The position numbers were made by a program, and so were the translations under genes. This document shows, one piece after another, positions 37,416 to 50,353 of a DNA stretch of 64,000 nucleotides. The notes under the pieces are model-generated. The model saw only the letters and a program-made list of their open reading frames with translations, had not been told where the DNA came from and did no database searches. Each line of letters begins with the position of its first letter. Position 1 is the first letter of the stretch. The DNA comes from Taxillus chinensis (lineage: Eukaryota > Streptophyta > Magnoliopsida > Santalales > Loranthaceae): contig CM042084.1 in the NCBI GenBank assembly GCA_023512835.1, forward strand, positions 9,978,842 through 10,042,841, given 5' to 3'.

Positions 37416-39104
37416 ATTTCATATTTAAATTCTCAAAAATAAGGAAACTTGTAACTACCAAACATACTTTGTGTTTTTATGAGAATTCAGGAATGGGTAT
37501 AGAAAGCTAAGCACAAAAAGAAGGATTAGGAATTCGACTAGTCAATAACTTACATGCAATATTTTAGAAATTTGAAAATTGAGTTGTTTGCTAAACAAGC
37601 CCTTAAAGTCCAACTTAAACTTTTATTTTCTACCCCAATCCTAAATTATCTTCTATCATCTACTATATCAAAGCGGCCATAAAAATCATTTTAATTTTTG
37701 GTGACAAGTAACATAATGGTGGCAGTGTAACTGGTTATGCATTTGTTTACATGTTTAGGACTAAGCATCATACAGTTTTAATATAAGCAATTTTATAATG
37801 AAGAGGCATACATTTTACACATCATCCCTCGGAAGTTGATCCATTTTACACATGAAATTTTGAGTTAACACAAGAAATAAGCATGAATGTCTAAATAATT
37901 AATATAAAGTAATTATAAAGTAATCATTATGTGTTTCTTTTATGACAAGTATAATAAATAATTCATCAACAAAAAATATTTAACTTATAAAAGGTACATG
38001 ACAAAAGGACCTTTATTTTTCTTGTAGATCTTGTTTTAATAAAATTAAAATTAAAATTTCCCCTTATAATAAAATCTGACCATCAGACACTTTGAAGAGA
38101 CATTCCAACTAGAAAAATATTTCATGAAACCCAAATTATGCCATTTTTCTGTCTATCTGTGTGGCAGGTGACAACCAGCCCCTACCATCCCACCTTCTCA
38201 GTTCAGAGATAAAAAGTATAAAGACGGAATCCTTGAAAGATTTAACCATTGCAAATTCAATTTTAACTGTGACCCTCTAAAGGCAGGTATCCTCGACATC
38301 TCTCGACCATCAGTAGATCTCTCACCCCTCTGCTCATTCTTGTCCTCCTCTCTCCCTCGCTCCCTCCCTCTCCCAATCTTTTTTCTCCAACTTTAGAGGC
38401 GTCATAATGACCCACTACTCCTTGCTCACTCCCTCATCTCAATCTCTTCATCTCTTGATGTCTTTGATCTAACTCTTGTGAAATGGAAAAAAAATTGCTG
38501 CTGTAATACTGCCATAATGGTCATTACGACATGAATTAATTGCCACCAATATGAAATCGGGATCTCATATGCTATTGCATAACATCCAGGTAACTTAATG
38601 ACCGTTAATCAAACCAAACCAAAATTACACCCTTAACATTCAACTTGAAAAATACCCATTCAGGTCTGTCTAGGATGATTGTCCACTTCCCACACAAACA
38701 CAAAAGAACGTCCCCGCACAAACTAAATTAAGAAAGAAAAAGGTATAGTCTCATGCCAACACCATAAATCCTACATAAGTTCCTATCCCCACTTAAAAAC
38801 CCATCCAGCTAAAAGCCTGTGCCAAATCCCCGCGCCATCAACTCATCAGGTTAAAATACTATCCATCTCTTACCCATTTGATCCTACACTATTATTTGCA
38901 CTCTCTTCGGGGAAAGAAAGGTATCATCCCAATCCAAGCTACGCATTTTCTAGTCCCTTGTAACTCATTTTTCTCAAACCAATCGACTAGTAAGATTACA
39001 CATACAGATCAATAACTTACGTGCAATATTTTAGAAATTTGAGAAAGCAACAACAAAAATCAACGAAACGAGCAAAGAAACAATTAAGCAGAGGCGAGTG
39101 TTAC

Positions 39105-39545
39105 CTCAAATAGATTCGGCTACTTCTCGGTAATTATATATATATAATAGAAATATATACTCGGTGCTTCAGCAATTCGACTCGTTAGGGTTTGGAGATG
39201 GGAGAACGAAAGACGGGCGCGACCCGCGAAAGCAACAATGCGACGAACAAGCGATGAGATTGTCAGAGAAAAAGATCGGAAATGAGCGATCCAAGCTCGA
39301 TCGCATTTGCGACCGAGAGAGGGTGTGTGTGTGTGTGTGTGTGTGTGAGTGAGTGATTTGAAAAATCAACGCATGTATGTTTCTGGAGGGGTTGGGGTGG
39401 AAAGAGTGGAGATACGAGGAGGGTGGTGGTGAATTCGTTGTTTTTCTCTTCGGGTTTGGTTGGGACTTGGGATGAGACCGCGATCGACGTTGCGGGAGAG
39501 GGCCAGCGATCGAGCGCGTGGTGCATGTGGGGTAAAAGGGAGGTG
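39105..39545 (-). other. Probable 5'UTR exon of the ataxin-2-like gene
   Basis: On the minus strand a GC-rich leader with CT/CA repeats, a telo-box (AAACCCTAA at 39185-39193) and no long ORF ends at CTATTTGAG|GTAACA, a good splice donor (GT at 39103-39104). A matching acceptor TTAGTAG|GAG lies at 33393-33395, 23 bases before the ATG at 33370. The implied 5'UTR intron is 5.7 kb. The transcription start is a guess. Confidence 0.55.
39323..39347. repeat. (GT)n microsatellite in the leader
   Basis: 25 bases of GT on plus (CA in the leader RNA), inside the putative 5'UTR exon. Confidence 0.9.
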
Positions 39546-39634
39546 TGCTTCGTCAAGGCATACAATATTTAGTTCAGAATTAACAGTAGGTACCGTCGGC
39601 TAATAGTAGTTAAAATGATCTCTTTGCTCTTCAT

Positions 39635-40110
39635 TTTATAGAATTTTTTATTGTACAATTTCGAACATTAACTTTATTCACTATTTTATCTTTATTTTAA
39701 TAAAATAATTTTTTATTTTACTTTTTTCTCTCTTTATTAATACATATAAAATAATAATAAAGAGAAAAAATAATATATATTATTTAAAGAGTGAGAAAAT
39801 TGTTTTCTATTTGAGAAAATTATAAAATTTATTGGAGAAGTTTTATAATAGAAAGTAATTGTTTATACTTTAAAAAAATCTCAGAAGTAATTGCTAGAAA
39901 GTTTTTATTTTGTAATTTTAACTTTAATAGTACTTTATATTTTATCTTTATTCTTATTAAAATAATTTTTTTATTTTAAGGTTTTTCACTCTTTAATAAT
40001 ACATATGAAGATACAATAAAAGTAAATAGATAAAAAATAATATAATATTTTTTTGGGATTTCACTTTCTCTTTATAGAAAATATAGAGTTTATTAAAGAT
40101 GCTCTTATAA
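39635..40110. repeat. AT-rich miniature element with an internal tandem duplication
   Basis: Two related blocks, about 39640-39835 and 39893-40090, share TTTATCTTTATT, AATAATTTTTTATTTTA and AATACATAT in order. The right edge AAAGATGCTCTT resembles the 'GAGCATC' TIR family. It lies just upstream of the ataxin-2-like leader. Confidence 0.45.
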
Positions 40111-41500
40111 AGCAATTGTCGATCCTCCAAAGTTTGTAGTGTGTTTCTTTTCGGGTTAATTTAAATGTGTGTCCATGACATTTATTTTTTTATAATAATA
40201 TAAAATTTATAAATAATTTAATGTTTCACATAAAAGTAAAAAAAAATGAAGTTACAATTTAAAATCTACATAACTAATAAAACAAATAATTTAATTTCAG
40301 TTCTAAAATACGTGGAATATTATTATATTAACAATAAATATAATAGTAATTGAATATTTTATTATAATATAATAAATTTTATGGGTATTTGCAGGTATTA
40401 CAAATTATTATAGGTAATTATAAAATAAAATGAATCAAACATATATAAAAAAATAAAATAATGAGTAAAACATGTGTTGATATGTGTTTTTAAAAAAATA
40501 ATTTATTGTTAAATCAATTAATAAAAAAAATTAATAAACTTTATCTATATTTATTATCAACCATTTCCTATTACACATAGAAAATATTAATGTCTCAAAG
40601 ATTTATTTATTTTAAATGTTAGGGATATCTAAAAGAGGTGAATAAATCTCTTCGAGATTTTACGCAAAAAAAAAAAATAGGCTTCTAAAACTTTTTTATT
40701 ACAATAATAAATAAGTGTGAAAGACAATAAAGAGGTTTACATAGTATTCTTTGTATTAATAATCGCAAGTATTACAATATTTATCACAAGCACATAGTGT
40801 ATGAGAAAAGTTCTTACAATACAAGAAAACTCTATTAACTTTGACTAAAAGAACAAATGAACATACAATCTAAAATGATATGCTAGAAGAATTGGAATTG
40901 TGTGACACACAACAAAGAACTCTTCTATAACATTTTTGGTGCAAATGTAATATTTTAAAAAAACTATATGCTTTTAAGATTGTATATTCCAGAACGTATT
41001 CACAAAAAAAGCATTTGTTGGATCTAACATAAAATTTGTAAGATGCTTGATAAAAGCATATATAAATTGTATTAGTCAATATTACTGTGTTGTATTATAA
41101 TAAATTGTAGAAGATGAGCTAAAATGATAAACCTCATATCATGCTAATAAAAGCAGAGAGATACGTGTGAGCCACGGCGAGAGTTTTCCAAAATGTCCTA
41201 TACGTCGCACCCAGGAGGTCAAGGGGTTAATAGATGTCCACCTAAATAAGGCTCCCTCTAGGGTGCTACCCAAAACCTTTCATGATTCCATGCCATGTAT
41301 AAATCATACAATATAAGTATTTCATTTGCATAATAATCAGTCATATCATAAATGGGATTGTTAGCCCCAAAACATGGTATTTCAATAATAAATATCCTCA
41401 AATGTACACATAAGTTCCCGTATTAAAACACTACAATGTCTCAACCATAACAACAAATTAAATAAGGAAGGCTAAATAAAAAAAGAAATGCTTCTGCCAC
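40111..41500. other. AT-rich intergenic DNA
   Basis: No gene recognised. AGAGGTGAATAAATCTCT near 40635 looks repeat-derived but I cannot assign it. Confidence 0.4.
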
Positions 41501-41504
41501 CACT

Positions 41505-41600
41505 CTAGGACTATCCCCTCGATGAGACCTCAATGCGCAAATCCACTCTAGAACTGTTCCCTCGGTGAGACCTCAATGCTAAAGTCCACTCTAAGACTAC
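41505..41600 (+). repeat. 'CCCTCRATGRGACCTCAAT' tandem array, left part
   Basis: Two to three diverged units (CTATCCCCTCGATGAGACCTC, then GTTCCCTCGGTGAGACCTC) precede the solo LTR. The array resumes at 45616. Confidence 0.7.
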
Positions 41601-43252
41601 TGTAATGCCCCCAAATACGGGACCTCCAAATCGGTTGTGTTAACAAAAATTAAATATACAAGTTTGATATACATTTCAAACTTTTAACTATTTCATCAAA
41701 CAAACCATTAATTATTACAAATTTCAATAAAAAATCTTTAAGGTTTAGGGGTTTAAAGACTAAGTATCCATTACTCATTATTACATAACAAAGTACACGA
41801 GCACTCAAACTTAATAAATCTTTAAATTCATACAACTTTATTTCCAAGCACTTTCGACTATTTATTCTTGTTTCTTTATTCCTTTAATTACTTGGATTAG
41901 AAAAGAAATCATAAAAAGGCTAAGCTCAAATAACCTAGTAAGGGTAAACATAAGTGGGTAAGAAAAATTATGAAGACATCAAACATAAGAAATATCATAA
42001 AAGATTTCATGACGTTTGCACATCATACATGATCAACATTTCACAAGGGAATCATAACATAGAAGATTTATGTTTGGACATCATATCATAATATCATGAT
42101 CCTGGTTAACTACCCAAATACCATAACATAACATATTATCAGCTGAATTGACACTCTCAGTGATGTTCTTTACCCAATGCATTGAAGGTCTTTCTAGAAC
42201 CATCCATTATAAACTTATTTTATCCAAACATAAGAGTTTATAACAACTTTAACACATATAATATGAAACATAGAATGTAATTTCAATAAAATATTCAAGG
42301 TTAAACAAGGATAACCATGAATATTAAAATAGTTATCTACTCCAATCAATAAAATATATTATTAAGAGAAAGATTAGAAAAACTAATGTTTTCAACAATA
42401 AAATGGAAATAGAAGAATAAGAAATATAAAACTCTTATAATAATAATTTCATAGAAATAAAAGAGAAATAAAACAAGATAAAGAGGTAGAGAAAAGTGAG
42501 AATGAAAAAAAGAAAACCCTTATAATCTTTTTGGTGTTCCACGCGTCTTAAAAGCTTGAAAAATATTAAAACACTAAATTAGCGTTAAGTTTGTTTTAAT
42601 TTATTTATTTTATTAACCTTACTTATAAATAAGTATTACACATATCAATATAGATATACATATATTTGTTACCATACTTTAACTTATATCTTTTAATAGG
42701 CGATTAAAAATACCGTGTTGTAGGGCGGGATGTTTCATTTGGGTTCCATCTCCTATTTCGATTTCACATATCGTAAGCCTTGAGTTGTGCAATAATTAGG
42801 TTATATTCCTTGAGAGTTTCTAAATAAGATTTAATTTTCGTATCAGGTAATCGGAAAAGACGTTCGATAAGTCTATTTTTCTTATTTATCTTCCACCTTA
42901 GCCATGATGGATTATGAAATTTAGACATGGGCGGAAAGAAAAGATCTAGAGGGGATGAGGATAGAGGTAAATGTAAGATTGAAACATTAGAAATTGGGAT
43001 TGTAAAAGAAGAAGGGTGACTGTCGAGAAAATTCATTATGGAGTTATTCCTTACGATCTTCCGCTATCTAGAACCTTAAAAAATATTAAGTTAATATTTT
43101 CATCCTTTTACTTTAATTATATAATGAAAAATTCTATGATGAAATAACATAATGTAAAATAATTACATATGTATATATATATATATAAGGTGGCAAAGCT
43201 AATCATGTATGTATATGCGAAATGGTATAACCAATCATATAAATAATCATGG

Positions 43253-44194
43253 ACGGATCTAGAAATTCTAACTTGGGGGGGGGGGGCGATAAACAAATAC
43301 TTAAAATTATTATAATTTATTTTTAGAAGTTATTATTTCAAATTTTCAATTAGCAGTATATATATCACAAGTAATAACATAAAAACATAAAAAATTAAAA
43401 TTTTTTATAACTAAATCTTATATAAATTTTTTAAAAATATATAATTAATTTACTATCATTATAGTTGATAACATATTCATCATTAATACTTTTGGATAGT
43501 AAGTCCTATTTATAATTAAATTTAAATAGTGGTGAAGGCTAAAAATATAACTATATATATAAGAGTCTATCGATTGTATGTATATATATTGGAGTAGCCA
43601 AATGGAAACGTAACTTTCTTTATAGATATCAAACAATTCATATGTATATCAAATTTTGTTGGAATCTTATTCTTTATAAGTTCTGTTTAATAATTTTAAA
43701 TATATATATCAGAAATATCTTGATATACGATAGTTAATTAATTTATTGATGACTTTTAAACCATATCACACCTATGATCGTATAATATAAAATTTGTATT
43801 TGTCAATGATCGTAAATCACACTTTATATGGATAATGTCATGTTTTATATGACTATTGGTATATATATCATCTAATTTATATATATTAGGCTTTAGATAA
43901 ATTTATATTAATTTAATAGATTTATATGACTTAATTAATTAACTTATCTATTTTATATTATATATATGATATAAATTAGATTAATCTATGACTATTATAT
44001 TAAATTATATAATTCTTTAATTTATGCCTAGATGACTCACACTATTAATCTATACTGATTATAATTATATAATTTGTTATTTTACGTCTTTTACATTTAT
44101 CATTATATATTAATATCATGCTAATATGACCAATTATTGTTTTATTTTTTTTATTAATATTATAAGAAATTATTTATAAATAATTTTTCTTTAA

Positions 44195-44252
<58 letters not shown>

Positions 44253-44307
44253 AGCAAAAAATTGGGGGGACCATGGCCCCTGCTGGCCCCCTGCCTCCGT
44301 CTCTGTA
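43253..44307. mobile_element. Non-autonomous DNA element inserted in the solo LTR
   Basis: Copy 2 of the LTR is an empty site (CATATAAATAACATATG near 56740). In copy 1 that site is split, with a duplicated TAAATAA(T)CAT on both sides, about 10 bases as in Mutator-like elements. The inserted DNA starts GGACGGATCTAG and ends CCTCCGTCTCTG, short imperfect inverted termini (GACGGA / AGACGGAGG). It contains a 12-base G run at 43275-43286 and a (CA)n(TA)n microsatellite at about 44197-44252. No transposase. Confidence 0.68.
44197..44252. repeat. (CA)n(TA)n microsatellite
   Basis: Compound dinucleotide run inside the DNA element. Confidence 0.9.
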
Positions 44308-45615
44308 AATAACATATGTGAGGTGATAAAACCAACCATATAAATAATATATATGAGGTGGTTAATCCAACCATGAATATAGTATATATGAGGTGGTTAA
44401 ACTAACCATATAGATCTTATATAATAAATAATAAGTAACTTCAAAATCTTAAGTATTACTTTTCACAGAATTTCGATGTTTGGTAAGTACCAAAAACAAA
44501 AGAGGGTTTGAGTATAGTATTTTGGGTGTTAAGAGGGCTTGAGGGAGTGTTTGTAGAGAGAATTTTGTGGTATGGCTTAAGGAAATTTGTGCATTAAGAA
44601 GGGAGGCAAGACACTCCTTATATAAGGCAATGATGGTGGTAGGTGGTATGTGAAAATTTTGTCCTTAATACCTTATTTTCTTCCCTAATTTTCTTATTTT
44701 CAATTCATTTGATTCTTATCCCTTTATTATCTACCACGTGGCCTCTTTGTTTCCCCCATTTTTGAATTTTTAGGATTTATTTGACTTTAAAGGTTCTTTT
44801 GATCACAAAATTCACATAGATGCATTACCTACTATTTTTATTATAACTTTCTAGATTCTTAATGAAATTCAATACGACCACTTAGGACGTATTCCTAACT
44901 TAATTATCTACATTGTGAGACCAATTACAAGTCCATTGGGATTGTATATCCAAAGTTATTGAATTTTGAAGTGAGACTAAAAATTATGGACATGCTACTA
45001 GACCTTTGTGTACTGTTTAAATTGTTTCTCATAATGGGCTGATCCAATGAGTCTGAAATTTTAACTAAAGGTAGATAAATAAGTTTGGAACACTTTAGTA
45101 TAATATTAAGGTATTTGGAGTTATATAATCAAAATTATGAATTTTTGAATATAACCTATAGAACTGTGCTAGTGTATCCTCTCTAAGCATAAGCTGTAGT
45201 TATGGAATATTAATGATTTTTTTTGTCTTTTAGAACTCTTAATAAATTTTGATGTGATAAATTTAAATTTGTATTCTATTTGATTTAAATTCAATATTTC
45301 AAGCAAGAAATTATTTATTTAATATAATTAAACAAAATGATTGAAATAACTATATAGTTAGGTAAAATAACATAATACCATATTATAAAACTTAATAACA
45401 TACTTATTTTCTTAAATTAAAATATATATCAAATATAATTTATTTATGAAAAGTAAATCTAATATTATGAAAATGCAATATTTAAGTGAAATTAATATAA
45501 TTATTATACACACTATTAAATAATATTTTCTAAATATATAATCAAAATAGTTTAATTATAAACATAAAATAACATAATAAATACTTATTCTTTTATTAAA
45601 ATCTCGGCTTTTACA

Positions 45616-45725
45616 ACTGTTCCCTCAATGGGACCTCAATTCTCTATATCCTCAATGAGACCTCAATTTTTTATTCCCCAATGGGACCTCAATTATCTGT
45701 CCCCTCAATGGGACCTCAGTTCTCA
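45616..45725 (+). repeat. 'CCCTCAATGGGACCTCAAT' tandem array, right part
   Basis: About four units of 22-30 bases, each with CAATGGGACCTCA or CAATGAGACCTCA; the continuation of the array at 41505-41600 that the solo LTR split. Confidence 0.75.
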
Positions 45726-47699
45726 AGTATTAGTTCCAACATGTATCACACAAATTCCACAATTAAACACATTTAGCACACCTCAATTATTCAGAAAATC
45801 AGTTCTCAAACACTCAACAAACATTAAAACACAAGCATAAAGAAAAGGGCAAAAATCTGCCTTTCGTCAACGTCATCCAACACTAGGTTAGGTCGACCAC
45901 ATCGACCCACTCCCCTCACATTGATCAAACCACATTGATTGGGGGTTGGTTGATCTCAGCACCATGTCGACCACATCGACCGAGTTAACCTTACATCAAC
46001 CTACACATATCGTCCAAGGCCTGTTTAGGGTGGGCTCAATCGAAATTAATGGTGAGGAAATTAGAAACGCCACCAACTATTTTTGGGGTATAGTTAGATA
46101 CTATCTAAATTGAATAGTTAAGATGTGGTCTACGTTACCAAAGAAGAGTTCGAGGGTTGGTTAAGTGTATGGAAGGATTAACACGTCCTTTTGGTATCTA
46201 TCTAAGGGAGATGATGTTTATATTTGTTTTCTTCTTTGTTTGAACTTGATTGGGCTAAGGCACTATTCTTTTCTTAAGAACCTAAAATTTTATGTTTTTA
46301 TTTCGCTAAGTTATTTGTTAAAGTTAAGATTAAATTTGATTAACCCTAAACTTTTAAAGGAGAACCTAATGGTTTTGGTTTTAAACTAAAGTTAAACTGG
46401 GATCCTAGATTTTGGTTTAAAATAAAATCCCTTGGGAAAGTATTTTTTGTTTTTTTGTTTTATTTTGTTTTTGTTTTTGTGTGTTTTTTTATGGTAATGA
46501 AACCTTTTTATGTTTTTGCAAGGATTGAAACTAGAATTAATACATGTTAAAAATAAATATTTATGTTATGTTTTTAAAAATAACCCAAAAAAATTAAGTG
46601 CCAACACATATTAAAAATAATAAATATAATATTTGTGGTTTGAAAAATCATGAGTCAACATATATTAAAAATATGATGTTTTTGTTTTTGTTTTTTATTT
46701 TTTTAAGCTAATGAAAAAATTTAAAGCAAACACGTATCAAATTAAATGTGATGTGTGTGATTGTGACATCCAGTCATCCACAAATAAAATACCTTTTTTT
46801 TCTATCTCACTTTTTTACTTTAGTTTTTTTACTCATTATTACATTTTACAACCTTGCATTAAAACAAGAAAAAAGAAAAGACAAAGAAAAAAAACAACAC
46901 AATACAAACAATTACATAAAATAAAACAATTAAGATAACAAAATAAAAGGTAAACCGACTTTTGGCTTTAGTTTAGGACTCTAATAGTAGCAATGTTGGC
47001 GGGAGGGCGAGACTCCAAAGATTAGTTAGTTGGAATTGGGCCAGAAGTCGAGTACCGCTAGTCGAAACTACAAATGAACATATTTCTTTCTCTTTTTTCC
47101 TTTTTGCTCTTTTTTTCACGATTAGTAAGAAATCTAATAAAGAAGGGAAAACGATTTTGATATTGTTGCTAAAAAATGATGGAAAAAAACAGAAGTGGAA
47201 AAGTAGAAATGGTGTTTCAGAAATTCTGGACTTGAGATGAGAGAGAGAGAGAGAGAGTGTGTGTGTGTATGGGTGCTTGAAAAGGCAAAGAGAGAGGTGG
47301 ATTAGGAAAAAAAATCAGACTGTGTGGCGCTTTTTTGTGTTTTTGAATGCAGGAGTTAGCCAAAATTTTAGAGGGAATGGCAACAATTTTGCATCAGAGA
47401 GTTGGTCCAGGGGTCTTTTTCCGCAAGAGAAAGGGTTGCTTTTAAAAAGGTTAGCTGTATCTCATTAATTGCTGCATTTATTGCTTAATGTGCTACCTTT
47501 TTTATTTTATTGCTAAGATTTTGTCATGCGTCAGGTGAACTGACAACCTGTGCATCTCATGATTGTCTTTTTTTGGTTTTTTGTTAGCACATATGACCAA
47601 TAAACATTGAAAAACATCTCTGATAATGCCCAACTAATCAAAACACGTCTCGTGAACTGTGCTAGAAAACACTATTGGATATAAGGCCAAACAATGAGG

Positions 47700-47850
47700 A
47701 TCAAATGTCGGAGGGTTGAAGTGTCGACAGGTTGAAGAGTCAAAGGTTAGGTTTGAAGGGTCGAAAGTCAACAGGTTGAAGGTCTGTGGGTCGAAGGTCA
47801 AGCCTTGAAGACTCAAAGGCTTCATTGGTCGGCTCGAAGGCCTCAAGCCC
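47700..47850 (+). repeat. Degenerate minisatellite, unit about 'GGTTGAAGGGTC'
   Basis: Roughly ten irregular copies of GGTTGAAG / GGTCGAAGG / GGGTCGAAAGTC. The minus strand accordingly reads as repeating 'TFDP' residues, which I do not take as protein. Confidence 0.7.
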
Positions 47851-47879
47851 TTGAATCGCTTTTTCCCCTCTTTTCCCCT

Positions 47880-47901
47880 TCCCCCCCCCCCCCCCCCCCC
47901 A
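47880..47901 (+). repeat. Poly-C run
   Basis: About 20 consecutive C, next to the minisatellite; one of three long G/C homopolymers in the window. Confidence 0.9.
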
Positions 47902-49144
47902 AAATACCAAATTAGGATATTTAGGGGATAATTTGGGGGACCCACTAAATAGACATTTTGGAGTATTTCACATAAGCACATTTTCAGGCCGTTTGACTAG
48001 GGGCATTGATTATCTTTTGGTAAGTTTGACTTTTTCTGACGAAAACTGTTTTAGCCATAGCTTCTTTGTTTTAAGTCGGAATTGTACATGGTTAAGTGTG
48101 TTAGTCTTCAAATTTCATCCTTTATTATCTGGTGTTAAACTTGGGGCACTTCAGGGGCTTGTATGAGAGGTTCTGAATTTTGGGTTTCCCTGCTAGTATA
48201 ATAGTGTATTCAACTTGCGTAAATTAGGGTTTAACATCAACTTTAAACCTGGGGCTGACTCCTTCATTGCAAGGGCTCTTTATGGACCTGTTCGATAACA
48301 TATATGGCATGTGCAGATAGATATAAATTTATAATAAGTTAATATGTCCAACCTGGATAACATGGGATCCAACACCACTCCTCGGACCAAGAACACGGGT
48401 CCTCACACAAAAAACATAGGACTGATACTACACGACCAAAAGCAAGTGCATAGACTCAATAATAATCGAAAATGGATTCAAAGTCCCAATATAGCAGGTA
48501 TAACACTGGTTTAACTAAACTTACCATCATATTATAATAAGTTAGGATATATCCAAACCCGGATGATAAATGCCCGATATTACATGGAGATCCAGTATAA
48601 CCAAGTTTCTTATCTGATATTCATCAAGTCTCGATATAACCTCATATCTTGATATAACAAAGTTGCTTATCTAGCATTTATCAGAGTTCTAATTCAAACC
48701 TCAAAGATTCGGTATAAGCTAACATGCCTCGATATAACCTCACAAGCTCAATATTCACTTCAAAGGCTTGTAAGTCTCTCTTAGAAATCCATTGTAAGCT
48801 CAGATGCCTTTATCAACGCTAAAATAGCCACTTACACTCGGACTACTTGGATTGGATGACAAAGGCATTAATATACAGTGGAATTGTACAACTACTTATT
48901 GCATTATTCATTTTCAATAGCTTTGAGAGATGTTGCATAGCTTACCAAGAAGAAAACACATTCAATGCAGCACTTTGATCAAGATTGATCAAGTAAGTTT
49001 CAATGAGATGCTGAGTTCGATCGTGTATATGTAATTGGAACGTTATTGTAGAATGTGTGTTTAATTGATAATATTTTTTTGTAATAACTTGAGTGTGTAT
49101 TGTGTAAGAAATATAAAAGAATATGAATGGGCCTATGGTGTGTC

Positions 49145-49323
49145 CTAATGTAGGAGCACAGTGTTATTACATATGAGTCAAGGCAGGTAAAACTACTTGT
49201 GTTGAATTATCCCATGCATAACCTAGAGTTAGCAGCGGTGATTTTTGCCTTAAAAGATTGACAACATTATCTTATATAGGATAGGGTTATGGTGTATATG
49301 ACCATTAAAGTTCTATGGTTGTG
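49145..49323 (+). pseudogene. Ty3/gypsy RNase H fragment
   Basis: With in-frame stops it reads EHSVITYESRQVKLL, then NYPMHNLELAAVIFALK and QHYLI. This matches the RNase H block of plant gypsy polyproteins ('YASRQLK..NYP.HDLELAAVVFALK..RHYL'). No RT is recognisable upstream. It is on the same strand as the integrase remnant at 58.1-59.5 kb and may be from the same element, split by later insertions. Confidence 0.75.
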
Positions 49324-49939
49324 ATCTTGTAACACTTTTTCTTCCCAATGGTTTTTCTTCTTTTTGAACACCAACTCGTTGGAACCTTGAGTTTCGTGGT
49401 AGTTTATAGTAGGAAGCCATTTTTTTCAACTGAAGAGAAATTGTTATCTAAATCTATAAAATATGGTAAGGTCGCATACTTCCATTTATAGTGTTGTTTG
49501 TCAGGGTGGATAAACTTAACGTGTAAGGAAAAGTAAGATAAAAGATGACTTGATTGTGTTCTAGAAGTATAGGTGCATTAACTTCTACATATAACATGAG
49601 TAAGGGTAAATGCCTTCAGCGTGCGGTATAAAGAATGCATGATATGGCGTTGACATGCAGTTAATCTATACCTATGTAGCTTTAGCATGCCACAATATTG
49701 AAGGTAGGATTCCTAAAACGTGCAATAAGATCATAAGTATTTAATTGGGAATAAAAGAAAGGTATATATATCATAAATAAAAGAACCGTGTATGAAAATG
49801 TAAGGGGTATTTAAACTTAAAATGGTAACATAAGTTAATCATGACATGTGATAGTGAAATTTCATAAGAGAACTATTTCAGTTAAGAGGTTATCATTTAT
49901 CTACTTCTTTAACCGAGCATTGTTAAATCAGGTTACTTA

Positions 49940-50353
49940 TATCACGGGGTTAGGTTTCCTGCGCCTCTCAACCCATTGCGGCACTTAGCTTCTCTATCCA
50001 CGGTCCGCTAAGTTTAGCCTTTGAGGGTTGAAGCGCACGTAGACTGGTTTCGCCCTGCCACTAGGCTCATCAGGAGAACGACTCCAGTTCCCGACCAGTT
50101 TGTGTAAGGATGGCCAAATCCCTTCTTCAACGTCAAGTCCTCGACTAGCGGCGTGCTCCCCGCATTCAACCGGGTCGGCACGTCTGAACTCCGAAGGGGT
50201 TCCATCCGTTTTCCTCCATGAACTGCCTGGAACCTTCCGCTGTGCACCATCTACGCTTTCAACCAACCCCTCTCCTTTACGTAGCACGAATATATTCCTA
50301 AATCGTGCCATTAAGAAACGTCCCGCCAGCACCACGCTGCTCGGGTCGTGACA
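49940..50353 (-). repeat. 3' LTR of the 1.22-kb TRIM
   Basis: 414 bases, adjacent to the purine tract. Confidence 0.9.

Larger units (their letters stand above)
41601..45615 (-). mobile_element. Solo LTR of a long-LTR Ty3/gypsy element (copy 1), itself interrupted
   Basis: Ends TGTAATGCCCCCAAAT and CTTTTACA (plus strand). It aligns end to end with 55180-58011 apart from an inserted DNA element of about 1.05 kb. Flanks ACTAC and ACTGT are an imperfect target duplication, and the same short tandem array lies on both sides, so no internal region remains. Orientation is taken from copy 2, whose primer-binding site lies at the GGGGGCGTTACA end. Confidence 0.72.
46030..49140. other. Repeat-derived intergenic DNA without a supported gene
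   Basis: T-rich stretches (46430-46720), a GA/GT microsatellite (47237-47270), a degenerate minisatellite (47700-47850), a poly-C run (47880-47900) and GATATAACCTCA-type short repeats (48620-48740). No conserved coding sequence seen. Confidence 0.45.

Noticed and set aside
39164..39565. ORFs of 62-100 codons with HTHTHT-type repeats
   Set aside because: They translate the GT/CA microsatellite; the stretch fits a 5'UTR exon better.
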